A stretch of 64,000 nucleotides of DNA from Enoplosus armatus (Eukaryota > Chordata > Actinopteri > Centrarchiformes > Enoplosidae): positions 24,087,010 through 24,151,009 of the forward strand of contig NC_092190.1 of assembly GCF_043641665.1 (NCBI RefSeq), written 5' to 3'. Below the pieces are notes generated by a model. It was given only the letters and a program-made list of their open reading frames with translations, searched no databases and had not been told where the DNA came from. Shown in pieces: positions 33,158 through 45,062 of this stretch. Both the position numbers and the translations under genes were made by a program. How positions within the stretch are numbered: position 1 is the stretch's first letter; every line of letters begins with the position of its first letter.

Positions 33158-36100
33158 GACGTTGGCTGCAGTAAATGCATAGTAATCCCGTTAAATGCAC
33201 TTAGTTACAACTCGCTGAGGTGCACAGCTGTTGTGTATGAACAAGAAATGTTTGCGTAGACAACAATATCATCGCAAATTCAAATAATGTCCAGGCTGAC
33301 GCTCTTCTTCCGCCCCCCCTCTGCAGTGGTGTGCATGTCCCTCCCCGCGCCTTCCAACGTCACCATCTCTTCCTTCAACATGGAGCACGCGCTCGGCTTC
33401 CTGCCGGGCCCCGAGACCCCCTCCAACACCCGCTTCACCGTTGAAGTCCTCAGCTTCAGGTACTCAGTCGACAGGCGCCACAAAGCTGGGATAGGACAGC
33501 GGTGAGGCGAGGCTGAGGATGATGATGATGACAGTGGTACCCTCTTAATGACCACAACGCTATCTGCCTACAGGAGCTTTGCCCCCCACAAAGCTGGACT
33601 CGTGCCACCCTGCGCCTTGATTTGACAAATGCACCACCACTGGGGTGGGGGTGGGAGGGTCTGAGCTTCTTGGATGGTTCATATGGTTTAGACAGATCTG
33701 GTTTGGAGCCCAACCGGTTCTGGATTTGTGAGGCTGATGCAGATGCTGACACTGTAAATCACCTCAAAGATGATTTTGGTACTGTGCTGGTTTCGACTTA
33801 TCGCCTGATACTGATGCATTCGCAGCTAAACACACATCGGCCCATAAATACATCGGCCTGGCCTATTTATGACTTGGGGGCGTCGGATGTTATTGACTTT
33901 TAGACATTTATTTGAATAATCAACCTTTTTTTTTTATTGATATCTGGATAACACAAATATATTGCAGCACATAAACACGCAGATTATACTAAACGGAATA
34001 AAGATGAAGACATAAAAGGAACAAATAACAAACAGCAACACCAAACTCACTTTAACTTACGTTCTCTCTTAACTTCAGTGCCATTCGGTTCATGGTTTTT
34101 GACGTGGTCATTTCTTCCCAGTCAGACGTGCAGGGACAGGACTTCTGTAACCAAACATGCAACCAACATTTAGTCGGTGTTGTTTTACCAGGTAATAGAA
34201 ATTCTACATCAGAACTTAGAGACCATCTTGCGATGGGATCCCAGCAGCCGCGATGCCAAACGTGGAACACGCGTCATAAAGGAAGCGAGTCTGGGGTGAA
34301 AAACAGGTGAACGGGGTCAACTGGTAACCTGTGTCTCGGGGTGGACGGGAATGATTGAAACTGGGATACAGTGATACAGTGAATACAATATGCCCCCCCC
34401 CCCCACCCAGTTGAGCTTCTGCCTTGCTCAGCACAGCATGTCATATGTTTCAGTTTTGTTTCTGGGACACTTCTGAACCCTGTGAGAAAGCACCTTTCTG
34501 AGTCACCATGTACTCTAAAGAAGCAATTTCATAACAAGTGTGAGTTTCTTGTGTCGGGATGACGCACACGGCCCGGTTAGTCACCTTTTCGCCGAGCTGT
34601 GAATGTTATCTGTGGTAATATGTCAACCATCATGTTGATAGTTTGGTTATTTTTTTAGGATGACACCTTATTCTTACCTGTTGTCTTGGGGTTATCACCT
34701 CCTATGTTCTTTCACTTTGGAGGAAGAGCTCGTGGATATCAGTGGCTGGTTGTTCGGAGCTGACGGCCAGACAGACATGTAACCTAAACAGAGCGTTCAA
34801 GGACCCCTTCATTCGCTACCGGGCCCGTGTCCGGGCCTTCACGCCCACCCAGACATCCAACTGGACTGTGTCTGGGCAGTTCCAGCCTCTTACAGACAGT
34901 AAGACACCGCCAACACACTCACGTACAGAACGTTTTGTTGCACACCTTTCTCCGAGAGGCACAAATGATCTCATTGGTTGAACTAAACCTCAGTCTTTCT
35001 GAGCGCAAGGTAAATAAACTTCAATGGCAAAGATATAATTGATCCATATATATACATAATGGAATATGCAGTGTCCGTTGGACGTTAGAAATGTGAGTGT
35101 TGCCCAACATCTCCTCAGTGGCGGCCATCTTTGATTATTTGTCCTCAAAGTGGGTTCATTTCTGCCCCCGTAGCTGTGTTGGGACCTCCAGATGTGTCGG
35201 TGTCCGGCTGTGGGAACTGTTTGCTGCTGCAGCTCAGAGTTCCTACAACAAGCAGGCTCCGGCAGCAGCAGCTGAAGGACCTCTACAGTGGAGTGGACTT
35301 CCATGTGCAAAGGACTAGGGACGGTGCACAGGTATGTGTCAGGCTTAAAGCTTGCACTAATCAACATTGCTGTTTCCATAACGAGTCAAATAACTGTGTA
35401 ATGTGAAAGGGGTCCATCCATTTTGACACCCCAGATAATCATCATCCGACTCTCCCGTCATCTTTTAGTCGATTTTGGCGTCATTGTTTTGGTATTCCGG
35501 CCCCTCCTTATTATTATTATTATTATTATTATTTTAAGACGGACGTTTAGCCCTTAAATGATTCCTTAGTTAGCTGATTAGTCAATCACCAGAAATGGAT
35601 TCTGATGGACTAGATTAACGTTAGCATCTTTGCTTTCATTGTTTTGTTTTTTACGGGCTACAGCTTTACCGTTAGCGATCCCCCGCGAGTAGGGCGTGGC
35701 GCTTTGCGGCGCTACGTCACACGTGGGTCTAGCTCGGCATTCCCAGCGCAGACATCACGGCAGAGGCAAAGAGACCGAAGAGGGCGTTGAAGGAGGAAGC
35801 TAAGAAGACAAAAAGAGTAGAGTGGCCGAGCGAGAATCCAGAGATGTTTTCCCAGGCATAATGAACGCACATCAGAGCCGTGAGACTGCGCTGTCGAGGC
35901 CCAGTGAAAGGAGCGGCTACTGCGCTCGCTCCATGGGCCGCACGATGCAGGCCCGGCTCATGTTATACTCGGAAGTCTGAACTTTTTTGGGCTTCCTTGG
36001 CTGAGCAACTGTAATAGGAATGAACAGGGGCCTGCCTCCGACGCTGTATCCAGTTCTCGTTATACATCCATTCTTGCATAATAGGGCTATAAATTCATAA

Positions 36101-39100
36101 AAGTGAATGTTAATGTTGCTGTGTGTAACAGCTATAACGGCTTCATAAGGTGACAATGTCAATGTTGTGTTTACAGCTCCCCAAAATGGCAATTAATTCA
36201 GATTCAAAGGGTAATTCAGATTCAGCCCCCCCCCCCCCCGCCCTTCAAACCTTGTTGTTTCCTGTCACAACGAGGTCATTGCTTCCCCTCCCCCAAGCGT
36301 GGCTTTGCACGTGGTTGTCTTTGTTTTGGTTCTGCTCAGCGGTTTGCAGTTGGCAGTTATTTTTCAGAAATATCGCTGCCACGGGAAGTGAGCCGTTTCT
36401 TTGACGGGGTCAGACCACTCCGCTCACAACACTGCCCGAGCAGCTGGGATTTTAAACGGAACCGGATCGGCTAAGGGCTGGAAAACACCGAGGTGTAGAT
36501 GGCTTTATGATCCAGTACTGAAGCGTCCCAAACTCAAACACTCAAACCTTCTGCTCGGTGGTAGTGTGGGCGTAGCCGCTAATCCCTCGAGCAGCTTGAC
36601 TTAATAAAGAATCCTAATATTCTAATATTGTTTACTAACTTCACTTGAATGCAGCCGTAGCTGTAATCCCCTCTTGCAGACATTCACACATGACTTTTGT
36701 GAAGTCTTATTAAGATATAGGTGCTGTGCAGATGGAAACGCAGCAGAGGCGCCATGGTTTGATCCCAGTTACCACGCATCATCCCAGCGTAGTTCGCCTC
36801 ACAAGATAACGGTGGGTTTCTGCCGGCTTGCGTGTGTTCAGACGACATGAAGCTCCTGAGCCGCACGAAATACCGAGAAATGAAAAACTTTTATCTCTGA
36901 AAGACGCATGGAAGGCGAATCAGAATATTGGGCTGGTGTGTTTCAGAGTGCAAGGTTTTTACCCACGCCTTCCTCTCACGCTTGCCTGTGTTCGAGGAAA
37001 GAAACCGCTCAGCCTGATGAGAAGAACAACACACACACACACACACACACATTTATACAGTGTACAAATGTGATATGAGGTGATCAGACCAGGCAGCAGA
37101 GGCTGAACCATGACTGGAGAAAAATGAGACAAACGTGTCTGAATACACTTCCTGGTCACCTCAAGCTTCAAAACACCACACAAAAAATCTCTACTAGTAA
37201 AGCAGTTTTAAGTGCGACGTTCTTTAGCCAAGCATGCGTATTACTAATACAACTCAAATCAGTGGAGACAGCGGTGAGTACACATCAGTAACTCAGTCTG
37301 TGTCTTGTTGTTTTGCATTTCCTGTTTCGTGACACCTGGTGTGCTGGGAGCTCTTTCTTGGGAAAAAACTGAGCTGCTCTGACACAGGAAGTGACGCAGA
37401 GTCACCTTCACTACAGTGGCTGCTGCGATTTCTTTGGAAATGCTTGTTACAACGGCCGAACGCAGACAGAAAAGAGCGCCACATTATTGCTTCTACTCCA
37501 CAACCATTTTTACTCCACTACATTTATTGAACAGCTGTAGTTACTAGTTACTCCAGATTTTACATACAAAGTAGGTCAAATAGCTCCGACTCAACCGACT
37601 AAAACCTGTAATATAACATAGAATAGACAGCAGCCAAGGCCTTAAGTAGTTTGGCCTAAAATCCTGGTGGATAAATAATGTCTTCATTTAATCACTGGTG
37701 TACACAGCGTCAAACTTGGCCAGATAAAGACACAATAATAAACACAATACTGGGTTGACTTTCCCAGTAAACGTGGGTCTCGGTCCCTCTTCTCCAGCCA
37801 CGTCCCTTATACTCCATTTTCCCTCCATTCCCCTGTCACCCTGCTGCCCCACCCATCCCTCATCTGCCCCCCCCCCCCCCGTCAGCATATACCAGCCTTC
37901 CTTTGTTCCTCTGCCGGTTTGTCCCATGATCCTGTCTTGCTTTGAACCCTAGTCTCGCATAGCCGGACCTCCTCTCCACACTTTGGAGAAAGGTCTGACT
38001 CAACCCATCGTCGTTCAGGGATGCGGGGGGGTGGGGGCTATCTGCGCATGTAGACTATGTGATGTCCTAGAGGTGAAGCCTACCTGTACTGTAGCTCTGG
38101 AGGAGCTCGCTGGACCCGTTGAAACCACAGACCACAGTAACGAAGGGGAGGAGAATGGCCAGACTATATCCCAGCAGCCTACATCCGGTGAGCCAGACTA
38201 CCTGAACCCGGACCTGAACCCGGGCCTTAACCTGGACCTACCTGCCTGCAAGCTATTCGCCGTTAAACCACTGAAGTCATCCTGCCCTCTCGACTGTCTG
38301 CATTTGCTCCATGACAATAAAAAGAAATCCATGTTTTAAATAACAAGTCATTTCCTTTCACTCTCTGGTCTGTCTTGTTGTGTGTTGCAGTTCAGACTGC
38401 ATCTGCCCTACAAAGAGGAGAGCGTGATCCCGTACCTGCAGCCCGGTGTGGAGTACTGCGTGGCCGTCACCGTGAATGCATTCTTCAACGCCAACCCGGT
38501 CTCCAGTAAAACTTACTGCGCCTTCACCAGCCCTCCTCAGCACAGGAGCTCACGTACGTCACTGTTGTTTCAGCATCCGCCCAATGACATCAACGTGTTT
38601 ATTCAACAGATTTTCATGTCTGACCATGTATGGAAGCCCATCACTGCCAACATTACTAGGGAGGATAGATTATTTTATTTTCTTTTTATTATTACATCCC
38701 AACTATTCCATTTTAGCATGAAACGTCTCTTGTCTCGTTCACTGTGTAACGAGTGGACTTCGGATTTGTTGTCGTTAGAGCGTTACTGTAAGGCGGCTTC
38801 ACCTTTATTTAGTCCGTGATTTTCGAATCCAAAATGCTTTTACTGATTGGACTGGGAACACAATAGACGATGAATGATGTTGCCACTGTGGGACATTTAC
38901 AAAACAAAAGGCCTGTGTTGAATGCCTTAAAGGCAATAGAGACCTTTGGCACACCTACACAAAGTGTTTTCACTTGTGTTGCCTGGGTAGATCTGCTCAG
39001 ATCTGTGTGGGTGTGCACAAACTGTGCTTGACTGAGAGGCTTTGTTACGCTTGTTTAGGGCGAGACCTCTTACACTTTTTTATGGACTTTGGTGACCTCG

Positions 39101-41437
39101 CGTATTCCCCAGCTAGTTTGCGTATCCTTCATTCTGAACAGAGCTCTGATCAGTTATCTGAAAAGGGCTTAATACTGAAAAGTCTCAAACGCTGTGCAGA
39201 TGTGCACTCAGCTGCCAGTGAATCGGGCTACCAGGGAACCTTTCATGAGGGTCAGATTTCTGTAAACTGAGCTGTTTTAACAGGCTTCCCCTCCAGTGTG
39301 TGTTGCTGCTGGCTTGAAGGCTGAAAGGGGAACTTCATTTGAATGATAACAGTTCCTCTCAGAGATGTTAATGTGGAAGAACGTGTAATTCTACAGTTTA
39401 ACGCCTGCCGGATGTCAATGTTATTTTCCAGGATCCTCCAACCTGAGGTGCTGAATTAGCAGAGAAAACTGAAGGCTAATGGCCTTTCTGACATACTGAA
39501 GTTATAGTGTGTATTCCAAAACAGCAAAACCTTGGTGGTCTGACGCGTCTCGCTGTCCTCCTGTCTCACAGTGACCATGGTCTACGGCCTGCTGGGTGCG
39601 TTCTGTGCGCTGGGCTTTCTCGTCACTGGATTGGCCGTCAATGGCGGCAAGCTGAGCTTCAAATTGCTGAGACGTCGCCTACCCAGAACTCTGGTAACTG
39701 ACCCGGCCGTGTGTGCTGGGACTTGAAGAATCAATTGTTCATCTTCACCTTAAATTTTTCTTGCACTCAAAATACTCGCTAATGCTGAGGCAATTATGAT
39801 CACACTTTGACTATTAGAAATCAAATAAAGCTTAAACTATTGATGAAGTGAGGAGTCAATCAACAGAAAATGAATCAGTAACACTTTTGATGATCTGTTT
39901 CAGCCATTGATCATGTAGCAAGACTAAGAGTCTACTGCCATGCTAATTGCTCTGTTTACGTCAGCAAGCTAACATGCTCGCAGTGGCAATGCTAACCTAG
40001 CATCTTGGTTTAGCATGTTAGCATGCTACCCAAATTAAGCACTAAACACAAAGTACAGCTGAGGCTGATGGGAATGTCAATGTTTGGTTATATTTGGGCC
40101 ATAAACCAAAGTGTGGGACAAATTTGAAAATCTGACCGGATGATGGCGCTAGAGGAAAAGTCAGAGGATCAGTAAAGGCAGTAGGATTAAACCTCTTGAG
40201 AACCACGACTGTATGTACAAAATTTCATGGCAGTCCTCAGACAGACCAACATTGCCGTCCCTAGAGCCATGCTGCTAGCATGAAAAATGCTAAAAATGTG
40301 CATTTGCTAGTTCCTGCTTCTCCAGTCAATTTTAATATTTTAAATCCTTACGGGTTTTGGAATGTTGGACGGACAAAAACAAGCAATCTGAAGACGTCAC
40401 CTTAAGCCTGATGGTGTCCTATGTTTTTCTTCCTGTCAACAAATACCATGTGGGGACCCGAACCAACAATGAATATATCTACTAACAAGTACTGTGTGTG
40501 TATCACAGCCTGATGTATTATTATTCCTCTGTGCCATAGAGCTCCATTGTTGTCCAAAACGTATTAAAAACACATAATGCGCCACACGAGTGACATGTTC
40601 CTTCATTACCATGAACACACACGCCTCAATCCCGCACACACCGTCCTGCTGCCAGAAATGCTCACTTGATACAGGTTTTGTATTAATCCGCGCCTGAAAA
40701 TAGTCCCAAAAAAATGCGCCATTTCCTCCTGTTTGAGAAACGTTTGCTGAAAAACTACAGTGGCCAGGTGTTTTAGGAAATTACTGAGCCTTTTTTTAAA
40801 AAATTAATCTATATATATCTATATATCTATATATAGATATATAGATATATGCATAGGAACCAGCGGGCTTGGAGCTCAGAGCCTCAGACAAAGTAGGGAA
40901 GTCAGTATTGAGAGACGGACTGACGCTCTGTTGGTTTTGGTCTTTTCACAGGATTTGTTGACAATAAGAAATGTATTTTACTCTCACATGGAAACATCCC
41001 CCTCCCTTTACTGTTTGTTTTCATTAGCTCATAATATTCAGGTATAGTTTGATGTCAAAAAAGATAAATATAAAAGGACCTGTTAATATTTATCACTTCT
41101 TTTGTATGTATAAATAAACAACCTACCACTGTCCAGTCAAAGAGGGAACTTCCAAAAGGCACACGTAAGGAATATTTTGATAACCGGCCGATCAATTGCA
41201 GTTTTCAAAGGTGCGTGTGATGAGACTTTTAATGTGGAGTATGATCAGCGGCATGTAAGCATGACTCTCTCCGTTACCGTCTCTCTTATCTCCAGTCATA
41301 CTTCCTCCTTCAAGGCCAGAATGGTGGAAGTGGACCCCCTGAACTCTGAGGTCGGATCTCAGCTATACGCAGCTACGTCGAGAAGAGGTTCAACGGCCGA
41401 GGAGCAGCTCTGGATGTTGGTGAAATCAAACGTTTAA
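32864..41437 (+). CDS. Short-tailed IFNAR2-like class II cytokine receptor, gene C
   Basis: Exons: 32864-32903, 33327-33459, 34723-34898, 35174-35331, 38391-38553, 39572-39693, 41315-41437. This is 915 nt, about 304 residues, phases 1-2-1-0-1-0. Residues 1-14 are a Leu-rich signal peptide. D1 (to ~116) has the disulfide pair CSELTARQTC and SNWTVSG; D2 (117-223) has GCGNC and EYCVAV; membrane helix ~226-247. Exon 3 is 176 nt, as in gene B, and SSWISVAGC aligns with TSWQPVDGC there, so B and C are close paralogues. The tail is only ~40 residues: Box1-like RRRLPRTL, then about 40 residues with one Tyr (QLYAA); no acidic run or SGYM end. The usual Trp of D1 is Phe (LGFLPGPE). The last acceptor could instead be 41296, giving a ~17-residue tail. 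It may correspond to the IFNAR2-like chain called CRFB3 in some fish. Confidence 0.85.
32927..32974 (+). repeat. GT microsatellite ending in a G run
   Basis: GT repeat followed by about 17 G in intron 1 of gene C. Confidence 0.9.
33102..33157 (+). repeat. GT microsatellite
   Basis: About 28 GT units, with one TT interruption, in intron 1 of gene C. Confidence 0.95.
35506..35535 (+). repeat. ATT trinucleotide run
   Basis: About nine TTA/ATT units in intron 4 of gene C. Confidence 0.9.
35690..35950. other. CpG-rich islet in intron 4 of gene C
   Basis: A GC/CpG-rich stretch with GCGGCGCTACGTCACACG and several CGCTCG words, within an otherwise AT-rich intron. It may be the end of a DNA transposon or an internal promoter. 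No open frame of note. Confidence 0.35.
37953..38010. mobile_element. Probable DNA transposon end
   Basis: The words TCTCGCATAGCCGGACCTCC and CACACTTTGGAGAAAGGTCTG resemble terminal sequence of an abundant fish DNA transposon family that I recall as starting this way. No matching second end was located. Confidence 0.35.
37983..38339 (+). other. Unassigned open frame with poly(A) signal in intron 4 of gene C
   Basis: A 118-codon frame that ends at TAA 38337-38339. Its second half is acidic and Asn/Pro/Leu-rich (DYLNPDLNPGLNLDLP), followed by a Cys-containing end. AATAAA lies within the last codons (about 38317). It could be a retroelement or retrocopy remnant, or an alternative last exon; the first part overlaps a probable transposon end. 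Function unknown. Confidence 0.25.
39955..40275 (+). repeat. Dispersed repeat family W, copy 1
   Basis: Has AGCATGTTAGCATGCTA, GCACTAAACACAAAGTACAGCT, ATGGCGCTAGAGGAAAAGTC and AAATTTCATGGCA in order. Related copies lie at about 47745-47985 (same strand) and 48700-49075 (opposite strand). A common type of short fish repeat with 'gctaacatgc' words. Confidence 0.7.
40490..40960 (+). repeat. Dispersed repeat family X, copy 2
   Basis: CTCCATTGTTGTCCAAAAC, ATGCGCCATTTCCTCCTGTT, AAACTACAGTGGCCAG and GGGCTTGGAGCTCAGAGCC recur at 56450-57060 in the same order. A 38-bp palindrome (40813-40850) sits inside it. Confidence 0.7.
40813..40850. repeat. Perfect 38-bp AT palindrome
   Basis: Made of ATATATCT words; 40813-40850 equals its own reverse complement with no spacer. 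Confidence 0.9.
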
Positions 41438-41660
41438 AGGGGAAGTGTTGGAGAAAGGACAGGACTGAGGCGGGAGACCAGAAGAGCTCGTTTTAGGTGG
41501 AGCTGACTGGTTGGGGGTAGTGTATGGTTTAGCATCAGAGTGAGGTGTCTTAATTGTTAATATCCTGTTTTTGTGCCAATATTTCTAATTTCCTCTGACT
41601 TTTCAATTAGTTTGAGGTGGATGAAGTTGCTGCCTGCTGAAGAACTTTTCTGTCCCAGAG

Positions 41661-41666
41661 AATAAA
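41661..41666 (+). terminator. Polyadenylation signal of gene C
   Basis: AATAAA about 225 nt after the stop codon, with a second AATAAA some 25 nt on. Confidence 0.65.
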
Positions 41667-42594
41667 ATGAGGAGGAACAGAAATTGAAAATAAACTTTGG
41701 AAATACCTTAACTGATGCATGAAACCCAGCCTAGTTCATGCATTACATTGAGTATTATTACTGTATACTGTATGTGTTTTGTTGTATTATCGTCTTTAAA
41801 TGCTGCTGTCCGTTGTGTCATCCTCTGCCAAATGAGCATCGGGGTTGCTGATGCCTTCGTCAAGGTGGCACACCACCCCGCTGAGCGCAAGATATCTAAA
41901 ACATCTGGTGACTTGTTGTTGTGTGACTTGTTTAATTAACTAGCATTGATGCTAACACTGGTCTGCGTGTGTGTGTGTGTGTGTGTTCTCAAAGTTATAA
42001 ACTGGAAAGATTTTCATCAACTATGAATGTAATTACAGTTCTTTCATCATCATCTCTGCTAATAAAGAAACCTTAAATCAATAAACAGAGACAACCTGGA
42101 CATTTATCATCAGTGGTGTTGAGCACCCGTCCTTCATTTTCTCTTATTAAAGTGGGTCAGCCTGATAAAAGGCGGCATTTCTTTCATTGGCTGGTGTTGA
42201 AGAGGGTTCGGTTGCTGCTTCTGCAATATCAATGAACTTTAAAGGCTGTTAAAGCGGCTCTTCACATTAAAGGGGCCGCTCTAGGACATAAAACATAACA
42301 TACCATTAGCATGGCTCTGTTCTGTATGTAAACCATGACAGAGCCATGAACTACATGATGATGATGCTACATACAAGTCAGCGCCTTGCTTATACAAGTT
42401 AGCCATATCAAGCTATGACGGTGATAATATGTGAAACACGTGATTTACAGCACAGGAACATGGATAGCCTGGACGCGACAGCCAATCAGAGCAACTAAAC
42501 GCGTGACGTAGCGGTGGGCTGCTGGACTCTAGTTCAACATGACAGACAGGATGTAGAGACCAACACCGACCACCTGTACGAGCCGAGTGACTGA

Positions 42595-44557
42595 CAGTGG
42601 TCACAACACAGTGGTCACAACACAGTGGTAATAACACAGTGGTCACAACACAGTGGTAATAACACAGTGGTAACAACACAGTGGTAACAACACAGTGGTC
42701 ACAATACAGTGGTAATAACACAGTGGTCACAACACAGTGGTAACAACACAGTGGTAACAACACAGTGGTCACAATACAGTGGTAATAACACAGTGGTAAC
42801 AACACAGTGGTCACAATACAGTGGTCACAACACAGTGGTCATAACACAGTGGTCACAACACAGTGGTAATAACACAGTGGTCACAACACAGTGGTAACAA
42901 CACAGTGGTAACAACACAGTGGTCACAATACAGTGGTAATAACACAGTGGTAACAACACAGTGGTCACAATACAGTGGTCACAACACAGTGGTCACAACA
43001 CAGTGGTAATAACACAGTGGTCACAACACAGTGGTAACAACACAGTGGTAACAACACAGTGGTCACAATACAGTGGTAATAACACAGTGGTAACAACACA
43101 GTGGTCACAATACAGTGGTCACAACACAGTGGTCATAACACAGTGGTCACAACACAGTGGTCACAACACAGTGGTAATAACACAGTGGTCACAACACAGT
43201 GGTAACAACACAGTGGTAATAACACAGTGGTCACAATACAGTGGTCACAACACAGTGGTCATAACACAGTGGTCACAACACAGTGGTCACAACACAGTGG
43301 TAATAACACAGTGGTCACAACACAGTGGTAACAACACAGTGGTAATAACACAGTGGTCACAATACAGTGGTAATAACACAGTGGTAACAACACAGTGGTC
43401 ACAATACAGTGGTCACAACACAGTGGTCACAACACAGTGGTCACAACACAGTGGTAACAACACAGTGGTAACAACACAGTGGTCACAATACAGTGGTAAT
43501 AACACAGTGGTAACAACACAGTGGTCACAATACAGTGGTCACAACACAGTGGTCATAACACAGTGGTCACAACACAGTGGTCACAACACAGTGGTAATAA
43601 CACAGTGGTCACAACACAGTGGTAACAACACAGTGGTAATAACACAGTGGTCACAATACAGTGGTCACAACACAGTGGTCATAACACAGTGGTCACAACA
43701 CAGTGGTCACAACACAGTGGTAACAACACAGTGGTCACAATACAGTGGTAATAACACAGTGGTAACAACACAGTGGTCACAATACAGTGGTCACAACACA
43801 GTGGTCATAACACAGTGGTCACAACACAGTGGTCACAACACAGTGGTAATAACACAGTGGTCACAACACAGTGGTCACAACACAGTGGTAATAACACAGT
43901 GGTCACAACACAGTGGTAACAACACAGTGGTAATAACACAGTGGTCACAATACAGTGGTAATAACACAGTGGTAACAACACAGTGGTCACAATACAGTGG
44001 TCACAACACAGTGGTCACAACACAGTGGTAATAACACAGTGGTCACAACACAGTGGTAACAACACAGTGGTCACAATACAGTGGTAATAACACAGTGGTA
44101 ATAACACAGTGGTCACAATACAGTGGTCACAACACAGTGGTCATAACACAGTGGTCACAACACAGTGGTCACAACACAGTGGTAATAACACAGTGGTCAC
44201 AACACAGTGGTAACAACACAGTGGTAATAACACAGTGGTCACAATACAGTGGTCACAACACAGTGGTCACAACACAGTGGTAATAACACAGTGGTCACAA
44301 CACAGTGGTCACAACACAGTGGTAATAACAGTGGTAATAACACAGTGGTCATAACACAGTGGTCACAACACAGTGGTCACAACACAGTGGTAATAACACA
44401 GTGGTCACAACACAGTGGTCACAACACAGTGGTAATAACACAGTGGTCACAACACAGTGGTCACAACACAGTGGTAATAACACAGTGGTAACAACACAGT
44501 GGTCACAACACAGTGGTCACAACACAGTGGTAATAACACAGTGGTCACAACACAGTG
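42595..44557. repeat. 14-bp minisatellite, about 140 copies
   Basis: Tandem units of CAGTGGTMAYAAYA type. Five main variants (GGTCACAACACAGT, GGTAACAACACAGT, GGTAATAACACAGT, GGTCACAATACAGT, GGTCATAACACAGT) are arranged in recurring blocks of roughly ten units, so a higher-order repeat exists. One unit near 44325 is shortened by 2 nt. Because 14 is not a multiple of 3 and no frame meets a stop, it makes long spurious frames (QWSQHSGHNTVV). Confidence 0.98.
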
Positions 44558-44768
44558 AGGCCAGTAAGACGCTCTCAGCTCCAGTAGCCCGGCTTAATAA
44601 TTACTGGCGCATTGTTTACCCTCCACTGCTGCGTGTCACTCCGCCTGAGAGGTCCGCAACACACCGGGCACACCGAACACACCGGGAACCCGGGAACTCG
44701 GACTAGCCGAAACATTTGGAGGAACACTCGGACCCCCCGGCACTTGTTGACTTGTTGACACGGCTGCT

Positions 44769-45017
44769 TGTTTGTTGTGTTTTGTTGTGTTTGTTGTGTT
44801 TGTTGTGTTTTGTTGTGTTTGTTGTGTTTGTTGTGTTTTGTTGTGTTTGTTGTGTTTTGTTGTGTTTTGTTGTGTTTGTTGTGTTTGTTGTGTTTTGTTG
44901 TGTTTGTGTTTGTTGTGTTTTGTTGTGTTTGTTGTGTTTTGTTGTGTTTGTTGTGTTTGTTGTGTTTTGTTGTGTTTGTTGTGTTTTGTTGTGTTTTGTT
45001 GTGTTTGTTGTGTTTGT
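44769..45017. repeat. TTGTTGTGT-type satellite
   Basis: About 250 bp of alternating 9- and 10-bp units (TTGTTGTGT and TTTGTTGTGT), G/T only on this strand. Long open frames on both strands (Cys/Val-rich or His/Asn/Lys/Thr/Gln-rich) are repeat artefacts. Confidence 0.97.
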
Positions 45018-45062
45018 GACAGGCGGATTCCTTGAAGCCTCGCATGTTTCTGCGCAGGAGGG

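Noticed and set aside
34729..34898. Alternative exon 3 start at 34729 in gene C
   Set aside because: 34723 is the first AG after the pyrimidine run and gives the same exon length and codon alignment as gene B.
41296..41437. Upstream acceptor for the last exon of gene C (41296)
   Set aside because: It gives only about 17 residues before a stop; the acceptor at 41315 keeps a 40-residue frame to TAA at 41435-41437. Kept as an alternative, not as the main model; both give a short tail.
42595..44557. CRISPR-like or protein-coding repeat array
   Set aside because: Units are 14 bp with no spacers, and the long frame exists only because the repeat lacks stops. It is a minisatellite in a vertebrate genome.
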